Program-made: the position numbers and the translations under genes
In this document: positions 1-7,536 of the stretch, one piece after another
Numbering within the stretch: the stretch's first letter is position 1
How the letters are laid out: each line of letters opens with the position of its first letter
Assembly: GCF_004349105.1 (NCBI RefSeq)
Contig: NZ_SMLB01000053.1
Location: forward strand, 1-43,765
Length of the DNA stretch: 43,765 nucleotides
Source of the DNA: Jiangella aurantiaca
GTDB taxonomy: Bacteria > Actinomycetota > Actinomycetes > Jiangellales > Jiangellaceae
Direction of reading: 5' to 3'
Notes under the pieces: model-generated
The model's input: only the letters and a program-made list of their open reading frames with translations
Database searches by the model: none
Told to the model about the DNA's origin: nothing

Positions 1-234
1 CAGTCCCGCGCGCCGCTCCGCCGGGATGTGCCTGGTCGCCAGCGCCCCGAACCCCGTCGACACCCCGTAGTACGGCAGGTCCGCGACGGCGAGCTTCTCG
101 ATCACCTCGCGGCTGCGCGCCACCGCCACCCGCGCGTCGGCGCCCAGCTCGACGCCGGCGCCGCCGCGGGCCACCGCCACGATCTCGTCGAAGGACACCG
201 GACCGGTGCCCACCACAACCCGCTGCTCCTTCAT
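1..234 (-). CDS. hutH: Histidine ammonia-lyase, N-terminal part (runs off the window)
   Basis: Histidine ammonia-lyase removes ammonia from L-histidine to give urocanate, the first step of histidine degradation. Only the first 78 residues are present. They include YYGVSTGFGALA, the conserved N-terminal signature of the aromatic amino acid lyase family. The Ala-Ser-Gly triad that forms the MIO cofactor would lie beyond the window edge. ATG at 234 is chosen because an ATG a few bases upstream (242) hits a stop after three codons. The hexamer CACAAT ends 6 nt before the start, so it may have its own leaderless transcript; it also lies only 22 nt after the DUF1648 gene on the same strand. Confidence 0.85.
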   Translation of the reverse strand, partial: MKEQRVVVGTGPVSFDEIVAVARGGAGVELGADARVAVARSREVIEKLAVADLPYYGVSTGFGALATRHIPAERRAGL

Positions 235-256
235 CGGCTCATTGTGTGCCACCGGC

Positions 257-1078
257 TCAGATTCCGCCGAAGCGGCGCTCCAGCAGGGCGTTGAGGAGCG
301 CGGCCGCGGTGCCGGCGTCGTCGACGGTGACGATGGTGCGCACGCCATCGGTGCACTCGACCAGCAGCGCGTCACCGCCGCGCAGGATGTAGCCGCGGGT
401 GCCCTTGAGCGGGCCGATCGTGGAGACGTGCCGGCCGACGACACCGATGACGGCCGTGACGCCGATCCCGGCGATGAGGACGACGCCGGGTACGCCGCCG
501 GTCGCGGCCGAACGGGTCCAGACCACCCGCTCGCCGACACCGACGGCCAAATGCGGCGCCTCGGTGGCGCCGGGCGGCAGCGGCCCGAGCGGACGAGTGC
601 CCGGCGTCCACCGCGGCACCAGCACGGCGGCGAGCACGGCGACGGCGACACCGGCGGCCAGCGCGCCGGCGATGGCGGTGCCGGGCAGCTCGACGCCGGC
701 GGCGTCGGTCAGGCCACGCTGCCGCTCGGTCAGCAGCAGGCTGAGCGCCGTCACGAACGCCGTCGTGCCGGCCGTGGTGGTGGCGACCACCCGAGTGACG
801 GTGGCGTCCGCCCGTACCGCGAGTACCAGCGCCAGCCCGATGACGGCGAACGCGGCGGCGAACCCGCCGATCAGCCAGGCGAGCGTGGACGCGGAGCTGA
901 AGCCGTCGGCCGTTCCGTCGGTGCCCCAGTGGCTGGCGACGCGGGCCGGCAGCTCGTCGCGCCAGCTCAGCACCAGCACGGCACCCACCGCACCGATCAC
1001 GAGCGGCAGCCCGGCGCCCGCTAGCAGCGCCCGCGCCAGGACACCACGGCTCGGACCGCCCGTCGTCTGCTCGGTCAT
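257..1078 (-). CDS. DUF1648-domain membrane protein
   Basis: 273 residues. The N-terminal part has a hydrophobic segment (about residues 15-32) followed by ELPARVASHWGTDGTADGF, the DUF1648 signature, then three more hydrophobic stretches (about 60-85, 95-115 and 130-155). The C-terminal third has one further membrane segment (about residues 200-220) and a compact soluble tail. DUF1648 proteins are often encoded beside YtrA-type GntR regulators, as here: the start codon overlaps the stop of the GntR gene as ATGA, so the two should be translationally coupled. Function is unknown; a membrane stress or transport role controlled by the GntR protein is inference. Confidence 0.8.
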   Translation of the reverse strand: MTEQTTGGPSRGVLARALLAGAGLPLVIGAVGAVLVLSWRDELPARVASHWGTDGTADGFSSASTLAWLIGGFAAAFAVIGLALVLAVRADATVTRVVATTTAGTTAFVTALSLLLTERQRGLTDAAGVELPGTAIAGALAAGVAVAVLAAVLVPRWTPGTRPLGPLPPGATEAPHLAVGVGERVVWTRSAATGGVPGVVLIAGIGVTAVIGVVGRHVSTIGPLKGTRGYILRGGDALLVECTDGVRTIVTVDDAGTAAALLNALLERRFGGI

Positions 1079-1428
1079 GAGTACTCCCTCCGGATCAATG
1101 CGGTGAGCTCGTCGGCGCTCAGCCCCAGCCGGTGCGCCTCGGCGACCACGCCGGCGACCGCCTCGCGCAGCCGCGCCAGGCCGGTCGCGCCGGCCTCGGT
1201 GACCACAGCGCCCCGGCCGCGGCGCAGCTCCACGAGCCCTTCGTCCCGCAGCTGCTGGTAGCCGTGCAGGACCGTGTGGACGTTCAGCCCGAGCGACTCG
1301 GCCAGCAGGCGCGCGCTGGGCAGCCGTTCGCCCGCCGCGAGCTCGCCGCGAGCGATGGCACCACGAACCGCTCCGGCCAGCTGGGCGAAGAGCGGCTCGG
1401 CGGATGCCGGGTCGAGTCTGATGAGCAC
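1075..1428 (-). CDS. GntR-family transcriptional regulator, YtrA type
   Basis: 117 residues: an N-terminal GntR winged helix (SAEPLFAQLAGAVRGAIARG, then LPSARLLAESLGLNVHTV as the recognition helix region) and only a short helical tail, which is the YtrA subfamily layout. YtrA regulators usually repress their own operon, which typically encodes membrane or ABC proteins. The GTG at 1428 is chosen because the arginine-leucine-aspartate entry to the domain follows directly and because a promoter -10 (TACAAT) ends 6 nt upstream, which would make the message leaderless. It is the first gene of a two- or three-gene operon with the DUF1648 gene and perhaps hutH. Confidence 0.88.
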   Translation of the reverse strand: MLIRLDPASAEPLFAQLAGAVRGAIARGELAAGERLPSARLLAESLGLNVHTVLHGYQQLRDEGLVELRRGRGAVVTEAGATGLARLREAVAGVVAEAHRLGLSADELTALIRREYS

Positions 1429-1434
1429 ACTTCG

Positions 1435-1463
1435 ATTGTATTGTTCTAGTGCTAATAGAACAA
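1435..1463 (-). promoter_or_regulatory. Promoter with embedded palindromic operator of the GntR operon
   Basis: On the minus strand TTGTTC (1463-1458) and TACAAT (1440-1435) are separated by exactly 17 bp. A perfect inverted repeat, TTGTTCTA (1441-1448) and TAGAACAA (1456-1463), covers the -35 hexamer and the spacer. This is the geometry of a repressor site that blocks RNA polymerase; binding by the adjacent GntR protein is inferred from context. Confidence 0.75.
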
Positions 1464-1498
1464 GTTGGCCGGCACAGTGGTGCGATACGGTCGGGCGC

Positions 1499-3607
1499 AT
1501 GACGGAGATGCCCGCGCCGCCCGTGGCGAAGCAGGTCCCAGCCGAGCGGAGCGTCCACGGCGACACCGTCGTCGACGAGTACTCGTGGCTGATCGACCGC
1601 GACGACCCCGACACCGTCGCCTACCTCGAGGCCGAGAACACGTACACGCAGACGGCGACGGCGCACACGAAGGCGCTGCAGGACGAGATCTTCGACGAGA
1701 TCAAGAGCCGCACGCTCGAGACCGACCTCTCCGTGCCGGCGCGGCACCACGGCTGGTGGTACTACACCCGCACGCTCGAGGGCAGCCAGTACCCGATCCA
1801 CTGCCGCTCGCGCACCGAGCCGGCGCTCCCCGCCGACCCGGCTGAGCCGATCGTCTCGCCCGCCGACGAGCAGGTGCTGCTCGACCAGAACGAGCTGGCC
1901 GGCGAGTCCCCATACTTTGCGCTGGGCACGTTCGACGTCAGCCCCGACGGACGGCTGCTGGCATATTCCACCGACTTCGACGGCGGCGAGAAGTACACAC
2001 TGCGGTTCAAGGATCTCGAGACCGGCTCCACGCTGCCCGACGAGGTGCCGGGCACCTACTACGGCTCCGCCTGGGCGGCCGACGGCAGCGCGCTGTTCTA
2101 CACCACCGTCGACGACGCGATGCGGCCGTACCGCGTGTGGCGGCACCTGCTGGGCACCGAGGCGGCAGCCGACGTCATCGTTCACGAGGAGACCGACGAG
2201 CGGTTCTTCGCCGGGGTCGGGCTGACCCGCAGCGAGCAGTACGTCGTCATCGAGCTGGGCAGTCAGATCACCAGCGAGACGTGGGTGCTGCCGGCCACCG
2301 ACCCGCAGGGCGAGTTCCGCGTCGTCCAGCCGCGCGAGCAGGGCGTCGAGTACTCGCTGGACCACACCGGCGACTCCTTCTTCATCGTGCACAACAAGGA
2401 CGCCGTCGACTTCGAGCTGGTCGTCGCGCCGGCCGACGCCCCCGGACGGGAGAACTGGCGGCCGGTGCTGCCGCACACCCCCGGTGTCCGCGTGACCGGC
2501 GTCGACGCGTTCGCCGGGCACCTGGTCGTGTCGATGCGCCGCGACGGCCGCACCGAGCTGCACGTCCTGCCACTGGCGGACGACGGCTTGGTGGGTCCGG
2601 GCCGCGACATCGAGTTCGCCGAGCCGGTGCGCACCGTCCGGCCCGGCAGCAACCCGGAGTTCGACACGACGGTGTTCAGGCTCGGCTACGCGTCGCTCAG
2701 CACGCCGAGCTCCGTCTACGACTACGACGTCGTCACCCGTGAGCTGACGCTGCGCAAGCGGCAGCCGGTCCTCGGCGGCGTCGACCTCTCCGCGTACGAG
2801 TCGGTGCGCGAGTGGGCCACCGCGTCCGACGGCACCCGCATCCCGATCTCCCTGGTCAAGCGGCGCGACACCCCGCGCGACGGCACCGCCCCGTGCGTCT
2901 TGTACGGCTACGGCGCCTACGAGGCGTCGATGGACCCGTGGTTCTCGATCGCCCGGTTGTCGCTGCTGGACCGCGGCTACGTGTTCGCGATCGCGCACGT
3001 CCGCGGCGGCGGCGAGCTGGGCCGGCGCTGGTACGAGGACGGCAAGCTGCTGCACAAGCGCAACACCTTCACCGACTTCATCGCCTGCGGCGAGTACCTG
3101 GTCGAGGCCGGCTGGACGTCGCGCGACCGGCTGGCCGGGCGGGGCGGCAGCGCCGGCGGCCTGCTCATCGGCGCCGTCGCCAACCTGGCGGTCGACACCT
3201 TCGCCACGCTGGTGGGCGAGGTGCCGTTCGTCGATGCCCTCACCACCATCCTCGACCCCTCGATGCCGCTGACCGTCGTCGAGTGGGAGGAATGGGGCAA
3301 TCCGGTCGAGTCGGCCGAGGTGTACGCCTACATGAAGTCGTACTCGCCCTACGAGAACGTCGAGGCGCGGCCGTATCCGGCGATCCTGGCGACCGCCGGG
3401 CTCAACGATCCGCGGGTCGGCTACCACGAGCCGGCGAAGTGGGTGGCCCGGCTGCGCGCGACCGCCATTGGTGACCGTCCAGTGCTGCTCAAGACGGAGA
3501 TGGGCGCCGGCCATGGCGGCCCGTCCGGCCGGTACGACGCCTGGCGCGACGAGGCTTTCACGCTCGCGTTCATCATCGATACGACGAACCCCGCCAACCT
3601 CGCATAA
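1499..3607 (+). CDS. ptrB: Oligopeptidase B (S9A serine peptidase)
   Basis: 702 residues, the usual size for oligopeptidase B, a cytoplasmic prolyl-oligopeptidase relative that cuts short peptides after Arg or Lys. The N-terminal part (about residues 1-410) is the beta-propeller that screens substrates; the C-terminal part is the alpha/beta-hydrolase domain. The nucleophile is Ser551 in GRGGSAGG; Asp637 (NDPRVGYHEP) and His672 (GAGHGG) complete the triad, with spacings close to the E. coli enzyme. ATG at 1499 is preferred because TACGGT ends 7 nt upstream, a leaderless arrangement. It is divergent from the GntR gene with only about 70 bp between starts, so the palindrome at 1441-1463 could influence both. 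Confidence 0.92.
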   Translation: MTEMPAPPVAKQVPAERSVHGDTVVDEYSWLIDRDDPDTVAYLEAENTYTQTATAHTKALQDEIFDEIKSRTLETDLSVPARHHGWWYYTRTLEGSQYPIHCRSRTEPALPADPAEPIVSPADEQVLLDQNELAGESPYFALGTFDVSPDGRLLAYSTDFDGGEKYTLRFKDLETGSTLPDEVPGTYYGSAWAADGSALFYTTVDDAMRPYRVWRHLLGTEAAADVIVHEETDERFFAGVGLTRSEQYVVIELGSQITSETWVLPATDPQGEFRVVQPREQGVEYSLDHTGDSFFIVHNKDAVDFELVVAPADAPGRENWRPVLPHTPGVRVTGVDAFAGHLVVSMRRDGRTELHVLPLADDGLVGPGRDIEFAEPVRTVRPGSNPEFDTTVFRLGYASLSTPSSVYDYDVVTRELTLRKRQPVLGGVDLSAYESVREWATASDGTRIPISLVKRRDTPRDGTAPCVLYGYGAYEASMDPWFSIARLSLLDRGYVFAIAHVRGGGELGRRWYEDGKLLHKRNTFTDFIACGEYLVEAGWTSRDRLAGRGGSAGGLLIGAVANLAVDTFATLVGEVPFVDALTTILDPSMPLTVVEWEEWGNPVESAEVYAYMKSYSPYENVEARPYPAILATAGLNDPRVGYHEPAKWVARLRATAIGDRPVLLKTEMGAGHGGPSGRYDAWRDEAFTLAFIIDTTNPANLA

Positions 3608-3704
3608 CTCGTTTTCCGCGCCTTCGTGACCTCGACGAACGCCCGGCATACGCAGGTCCCGATCGGGTACCCGCCTGTCAACGGCGAGAACCCAGGGAGG
3701 GACC

Positions 3705-4013
3705 ATGAAGGGAAAGCTGATCCTCCTGGCCGGCGCCGCGGTCGGGTACGTCCTCGGCACTCGTGCCGGGCGGCAGCGCTATGAGCAGCTGAAGGGACGC
3801 GCCGACGCACTGTGGCACGACCCGAAGGTGCAGCAGAAGGTCTCCGATGCGCAGGAGGCAGTGCGGGCCCGGGCGCCGGAGCTCCAGGAGAAACTCACCG
3901 ACGCCGCGTCCCGCGCCACCGACAAGGTGCGGTCGACGGTGCAGCGTCACGATGCCGAGGTCACGGAGGTGACGCCCCATGGCCGCAACGGACACCACCC
4001 GCAGCCAGGATGA
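3705..4013 (+). CDS. Small YtxH-like envelope protein
   Basis: 102 residues. It opens with one glycine-rich membrane segment (LILLAGAAVGYVLGTRAGRQ) followed by RYEQLKGRADALW and a long charged amphipathic helix, the layout of YtxH-like proteins. Function is unknown; such proteins are seen in general stress and envelope clusters. The gene overlaps the next by 35 bp. A good ribosome site (GGGAGGGACC) precedes ATG 3705. First gene of the four-gene cluster running to 5789. Confidence 0.75.
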   Translation: MKGKLILLAGAAVGYVLGTRAGRQRYEQLKGRADALWHDPKVQQKVSDAQEAVRARAPELQEKLTDAASRATDKVRSTVQRHDAEVTEVTPHGRNGHHPQPG

Positions 4014-4392
4014 CCACTCCGTCGCCGAGTTGGTCAGGCAGTTCTCGGCGCAGACGTCGCACCTGATCCGCGACGAGATGCGGCTGGCCCAGGCGGAGAT
4101 GTCGCAGAAGGCCAAGCACGCGGGCATGGGGATCGGCCTGTTCGGCGGCGCCGGACTGCTGGCGTTCTTCGGGGTGGGCGCACTGGTGACGGCCGCCATC
4201 GCGGCGCTGTCGCTGACCGACCTGGACGTGTGGGCCGCGGCGCTGATCGTCGCCGCCGTGCTGTTCGTGCTGGCCGGCATCGCCGCGCTGCTCGGCCGCG
4301 GCGAGACCAAGCAGGCCTCGCCCACGCCGCAGCGCACCGTCGAGAACGTGAAACGCGACGTCGAGGAACTCAAGGAAGGCAGGAGCCGATGA
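3979..4392 (+). CDS. Holin-superfamily-like membrane protein (DUF1469 type)
   Basis: 137 residues: an amphipathic N-terminal helix (VAELVRQFSAQTSHLIRDEM, then LAQAEM) and two membrane segments (about residues 48-75 and 80-105) separated by LTDLDVWAA, then a charged tail. This is the actinobacterial 'phage holin family' layout, but it sits in a housekeeping envelope cluster with no phage genes, so a lytic role is unlikely. It overlaps both neighbours: the start lies inside the YtxH-like gene and its stop overlaps the DUF3618 start as ATGA, indicating coupled translation. Confidence 0.8.
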   Translation: MAATDTTRSQDDHSVAELVRQFSAQTSHLIRDEMRLAQAEMSQKAKHAGMGIGLFGGAGLLAFFGVGALVTAAIAALSLTDLDVWAAALIVAAVLFVLAGIAALLGRGETKQASPTPQRTVENVKRDVEELKEGRSR

Positions 4393-4694
4393 GTACCACG
4401 ATGAAGAACACCATGACGAGCGGCGAGCCGGCGAAGGACGCCACGCCGGAGGACATCGAGAAGCACATCGAGCACACGCGTGCCGACCTCGGCCGCACCG
4501 TCGAGGCACTCTCGCACAAGCTCGACGTGCGCAGCCAGGCACAGGAGAAGCTAACGACCGTGCGCGACAAGGCCGGCTCGATGGCCCGGACGATCAAGAT
4601 GTTGGCCATGCGGCCGGTGACGATGATCGCCGCCGGCGCGACGGTGGTCGCGGCCGGTGTCGCGGGTGCCGTCGCCTGGAAGCGGCGCCACTAG
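4389..4694 (+). CDS. DUF3618 protein
   Basis: 101 residues. The signature DIEKHIEHTRADLGRTVEAL (about residues 19-38) is the DUF3618 core. A helical region follows, then one membrane segment near the C-terminus (about residues 75-97) and a basic tail (WKRRH). DUF3618 genes regularly follow holin-like genes in actinobacteria, as here. The start ATG overlaps the upstream stop. No function is known; the order YtxH, holin-like, DUF3618, YihY suggests a jointly expressed envelope module. Confidence 0.8.
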   Translation: MSTTMKNTMTSGEPAKDATPEDIEKHIEHTRADLGRTVEALSHKLDVRSQAQEKLTTVRDKAGSMARTIKMLAMRPVTMIAAGATVVAAGVAGAVAWKRRH

Positions 4695-4706
4695 GGGGAT
4701 GTCACC

Positions 4707-5789
4707 ATGGCGACGGAGGCAGGGGGCCGGGGCGCTCCGGCGGCGGCGCCGCACCCGCACGACGAACGCAAGCCGGACAGCCCGACCCAGCTGACCAGGC
4801 CCTCGTGGGGTTACGTCGCCCGGCGGGCCGTCCGCGAGTTCCTCGACGACGAGTGCCCCGACCAGGCGGCCGCCCTCACGTACTACGCGATGCTGTCGTT
4901 GTTCCCGGCACTGGTGGCACTGGCCTCACTCCCGGCGCTCATCGGCCAGGACAGCCAGCGGACCACGGACCAGCTGATACAGATCGTCCAAGACATCGCT
5001 CCGTCGCTGGTCACCTCGGACATCCAGGGCCCGATCGAGCAGCTCACGAATGCTCCGGGCGCCGGCTGGGCGCTGGTCATAGGTCTGCTGGCCGCGCTCT
5101 GGTCGGCGTCCGGCTACGTCGACGCCTTCGGCCGGGCGATGAACCGGGTCTATGACGTCGAGGAGGGCCGGCCGTTCTGGAAGCTGCGCCCGGCGATGCT
5201 CGCCATCACGCTGCTGACCATGCTGCTCGTGCTGGCGGCCGCAGTGATGCTGGTGGTCAGCGGGCCCGTGGCGCGGGCGATCGGCGACGCCATCGGCCTC
5301 GGTGACACCGCCGTGACGGTGTGGAACATCGCCAAGTGGCCGGTGCTGGTGCTGGTCGTCGTGATGATCGTGGCGATCTTGTACTGGGGTACGCCCAACG
5401 TCCGCCAGCCGAAGTTCCGCTGGATCAGCATCGGCGCAGTCATCGCTATCGTCGTCTGGGCGCTTGGTTCGGTCGCGTTCGGGATCTACGTGGCCAACTT
5501 CGGCAGTTACAACAGGACCTACGGCTCGCTGGCCGGTGTGGTCGTCTTCCTGCTGTGGCTCTGGCTGACCAACCTGGCGCTGCTGTTCGGCGCCGAGTTC
5601 GACGCCGAGACCGAACGGGCGCGGGAGTTGCAGGCCGGGCTGCCGGCCGAGGAGTCCATCCAGCTGCCACCGCGCGACACCCGGAAGATCGAGAAGGCCG
5701 CCGAGAAGCAGGCGATGCTGGTGCGCCGGGGCCGGCGCCTGCGGCGGTCGCGGGGCGACAGCACAGAACTGCCGGAGGAACGCGGCTGA
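4707..5789 (+). CDS. YihY/BrkB-family inner-membrane protein
   Basis: 360 residues. After a polar N-terminal region the family motif DQAAALTYYAMLSLFPALVA (about residues 52-71) begins the first of six predicted membrane segments; the last is near SLAGVVVFLLWLWLTNLALL, followed by FGAEFDAE and a charged cytoplasmic tail rich in Arg, Lys and Glu. The family was once described as RNase BN but is now considered a membrane protein of unclear role, possibly in transport. It lies 12 nt after the DUF3618 gene and ends the cluster; a 12-bp hairpin follows at 5802. Confidence 0.87.
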   Translation: MATEAGGRGAPAAAPHPHDERKPDSPTQLTRPSWGYVARRAVREFLDDECPDQAAALTYYAMLSLFPALVALASLPALIGQDSQRTTDQLIQIVQDIAPSLVTSDIQGPIEQLTNAPGAGWALVIGLLAALWSASGYVDAFGRAMNRVYDVEEGRPFWKLRPAMLAITLLTMLLVLAAAVMLVVSGPVARAIGDAIGLGDTAVTVWNIAKWPVLVLVVVMIVAILYWGTPNVRQPKFRWISIGAVIAIVVWALGSVAFGIYVANFGSYNRTYGSLAGVVVFLLWLWLTNLALLFGAEFDAETERARELQAGLPAEESIQLPPRDTRKIEKAAEKQAMLVRRGRRLRRSRGDSTELPEERG

Positions 5790-5801
5790 CGGTCCGATGT
5801 T

Positions 5802-5832
5802 GGCGCGGCCGGGCGATTGCCCCGGCCGCGCC
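5802..5832. terminator. Strong hairpin between convergent genes
   Basis: Perfect 12-bp arms GGCGCGGCCGGG (5802-5813) and CCCGGCCGCGCC (5821-5832) with a 7-nt loop. It sits between the end of the plus-strand YihY gene (5789) and the end of the minus-strand gene at 5844. There is no U-tract on either side, so it fits the actinobacterial type of terminator and could work in both directions. Confidence 0.7.
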
Positions 5833-5843
5833 GTCGTGCGTGG

Positions 5844-6062
5844 TCAGATGGCGCGGGCCCGGCCGGCGCCGAAGCGGGCCTTGGCCCGGCTGGCGCCGGC
5901 CCGGGCTTCGAGCCGGCGGGCCAGGCGGTCCAGCAGCCGGGCGGCCAGTTCGAGCTGCCGGGCACGGCGGGCCCGGCGGGTGACCCCGGCGGTGACGGCG
6001 TCCTGCTGCAACTCCGCTGCGCGGACGCGGTGCAGGGTGTCGGCGTAGGGCTCGAACGTCAT
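5844..6062 (-). CDS. Small basic protein of unknown function
   Basis: 72 residues with a strong ribosome site (GAGAGGAGG) before ATG 6062 and only 12 nt after the DUF4097 gene, so it is probably translated as the last gene of that operon. The first half has a mixed composition (MTFEPYADTLHRVRAAELQQ); the second half is Arg/Ala/Leu-rich (LELAARLLDRLARRLEARAG), predicted as one long basic helix. I recognise no family. It could bind nucleic acid or membrane, but that rests on charge alone. Confidence 0.55.
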   Translation of the reverse strand: MTFEPYADTLHRVRAAELQQDAVTAGVTRRARRARQLELAARLLDRLARRLEARAGASRAKARFGAGRARAI

Positions 6063-6074
6063 GGTGGCCTCCTC

Positions 6075-6920
6075 TCAGGTGGTGCGGTGCAGGCGGATGG
6101 AGCCGCTGACCGTGGTGACCGCCAGCAGCAGGGTGCGGTCGGTCTCGGCCGGGGCGTCGGCGTGGTCGAGGTCGGAGTGGATCGACCCGGAGATCGACGA
6201 GACGTCGAGGTTGGCGGCAGTGCCGGCGACGATGCCGACCGCCACGTTGCCGCTGGCAGTGCGTGCCCGCAGCTCGCCCTCGACGGCGCGGTGGGCGGTG
6301 ATGTCGCCGGATGCGGTCTTCAGCTCGACCCGGCCGTCGACGGTGGCGATGCGGACGTCGCCGGAGGCGGCGGAGATGCGGCCGCTGCTCAACGGCTGCT
6401 CCACCTCGATGGTGCCGGAGCCGGACTCGAGGTCGACGGTGCCGCCGGCCGTGCCGAACCGGATCGATCCCGAGCCGGTGCGGATGACAGCGCCGGCGGA
6501 CTCGGTGACATAGACGTCGCCGCTGCCGGTGCTGAGCCGCAGGTCGTCGCAGATGTCGACGGCGATGTCGCCGGAGCCGCACTTGGCGGCGACGTCGGCG
6601 AAGCGGCCGTCGAGGCGGATGTCGCCGGAGCCGGCCTGGGCGTCGACGGTGCTGCCGGTCGGCACGGTGACGGCGATGTCGACCGACGTGGACCGGCCGA
6701 GCAGCGACGTGGTGCGCGGCACCTCGATGCGCACCGCGCCGGGCCGGTGCTCGACTTGCGTGCGCCGGGCGAGGTCGTCGCCGTCGGGGCCGGCCGGCCG
6801 CAACTCGACGACGATCTCCGAGGTGGCGGCGGCGGTGACGACGAGGTCGCCGGAGCGCTGACCGATGGACAGGCTGATCGGCCCGTCGGCGGGGAAGGTG
6901 TGCGTGAGGATGTCGGACAC
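6075..6920 (-). CDS. DUF4097 beta-strand-repeat protein
   Basis: 281 residues, mostly short beta-strand repeats built around SGDI/SGDV/SGSI turns (for example GSTVDAQAGSGDIRLDGRF, SGDIAVDICDDLRLSTGSGD, ASGDITAHRAVEG). This is the DUF4097 right-handed beta-helix-like fold, often called a putative adhesin. No signal peptide or membrane segment is visible, so a cytoplasmic location is likely. The start is GTG 6920 with AGGAGA upstream. It lies 34 nt after the ribbon-helix-helix gene and is probably in its operon. Function unknown. Confidence 0.82.
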   Translation of the reverse strand: MSDILTHTFPADGPISLSIGQRSGDLVVTAAATSEIVVELRPAGPDGDDLARRTQVEHRPGAVRIEVPRTTSLLGRSTSVDIAVTVPTGSTVDAQAGSGDIRLDGRFADVAAKCGSGDIAVDICDDLRLSTGSGDVYVTESAGAVIRTGSGSIRFGTAGGTVDLESGSGTIEVEQPLSSGRISAASGDVRIATVDGRVELKTASGDITAHRAVEGELRARTASGNVAVGIVAGTAANLDVSSISGSIHSDLDHADAPAETDRTLLLAVTTVSGSIRLHRTT

Positions 6921-6954
6921 GGCGGGTCTCCTGGGTGTCGAACGGTCGGGGAGG

Positions 6955-7446
6955 TCAGCGGACCCAGCCGGACAGGTTCCGGCCGATCGTGACGCGGTTG
7001 GACGAACGCGGCGGATCGAGGGTCTGCAGGACGGCGCGGATCAGCCACGCGTTGACGGACATCCCGTCGGCGGCGGCCGCCTCCTCGACCCGGACCTTGA
7101 GCGTCTCGGGCAACCGGAGCGACACGCGCGACGTGCCCTCGTCCTCAGGTGGTGCCGGCGGCGCCGGCGGGGCGGGCGGCTGCGGCGGATGGGGCGGCGC
7201 GGCCACCGTCTCGGTGGCGACCATCTCGGGGTCGCCGCCGCGCAGCCGGACCTCGACGGCGATGCCGTCGAGCTGGGTGGTGACCTCAGCCGCCGCGTCG
7301 CCGAGAGCCTCCAGCAGCGTCAGCCGCAGCGACGGCTCGACGGCGTAGGACAACCGCTCGGCGGCACTGCGGACGTCGTCGGCGGCGGCCTGTCCGGCCG
7401 CGGCCAGCGAACCGCGCAATGCTTCGACGTACTGAGTGAGTTCCAT
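6955..7446 (-). CDS. Ribbon-helix-helix DNA-binding protein (HicB/antitoxin-like)
   Basis: 163 residues from ATG 7446. The N-terminal half is helical and acidic, then comes a proline-rich linker (PPHPPQPPAPPAPPAPPEDE, about residues 86-105), then a ribbon-helix-helix domain (SRVSLRLPETLKVRVEEAAA followed by DGMSVNAWLIRAVLQTL). The RHH part resembles HicB C-terminal domains, but no toxin gene is adjacent; the partner is the DUF4097 gene. A promoter with an array of TGACGCCA half-sites lies on the start codon, consistent with self-repression. An antitoxin role is not supported; an autoregulator of the DUF4097 operon is the better reading. Confidence 0.78.
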   Translation of the reverse strand: MELTQYVEALRGSLAAAGQAAADDVRSAAERLSYAVEPSLRLTLLEALGDAAAEVTTQLDGIAVEVRLRGGDPEMVATETVAAPPHPPQPPAPPAPPAPPEDEGTSRVSLRLPETLKVRVEEAAAADGMSVNAWLIRAVLQTLDPPRSSNRVTIGRNLSGWVR

Positions 7447-7507
7447 GACGCCATGGTGACGCCATGGTGGCGTCACGTCAAGTCACGATGGCGTCGCCTT
7501 GACGCCA
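7446..7507 (-). promoter_or_regulatory. Promoter plus TGACGCCA half-site array
   Basis: Half-sites TGACGCCA lie at 7446-7453, 7457-7464 and 7500-7507, with inverted copies TGGCGTCA at 7468-7475 and a 7-nt TGGCGTC at 7489-7495. The central pair forms a perfect 9-bp palindrome GTGACGCCA-tgg-TGGCGTCAC (7456-7476). On the minus strand TTGACG (7481-7476) and CACCAT (7458-7453) are 17 bp apart and the ATG follows 6 nt later, so the palindrome fills the spacer of a leaderless promoter. Tandem half-sites fit cooperative binding by ribbon-helix-helix dimers. Confidence 0.75.
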
Positions 7508-7536
7508 GACGGCGCCACGGTGACGTCAGGCCGGCG

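Noticed and set aside
257-3760. A 3.5-kb open frame on the minus strand running antisense through ptrB
   Set aside because: Its 5' two-thirds are Arg/Gly/Ala-rich sequence without domains, mirroring ptrB; only the end is the real DUF1648 gene. Long antisense frames are normal at this GC content.
3979-4392. Phage lysis holin
   Set aside because: Sits in a conserved envelope gene cluster with no phage genes; the family name alone does not support prophage origin.
6955-7446. HicAB toxin-antitoxin system
   Set aside because: Only the RHH/HicB-like part is found; no HicA-like toxin gene lies on either side.
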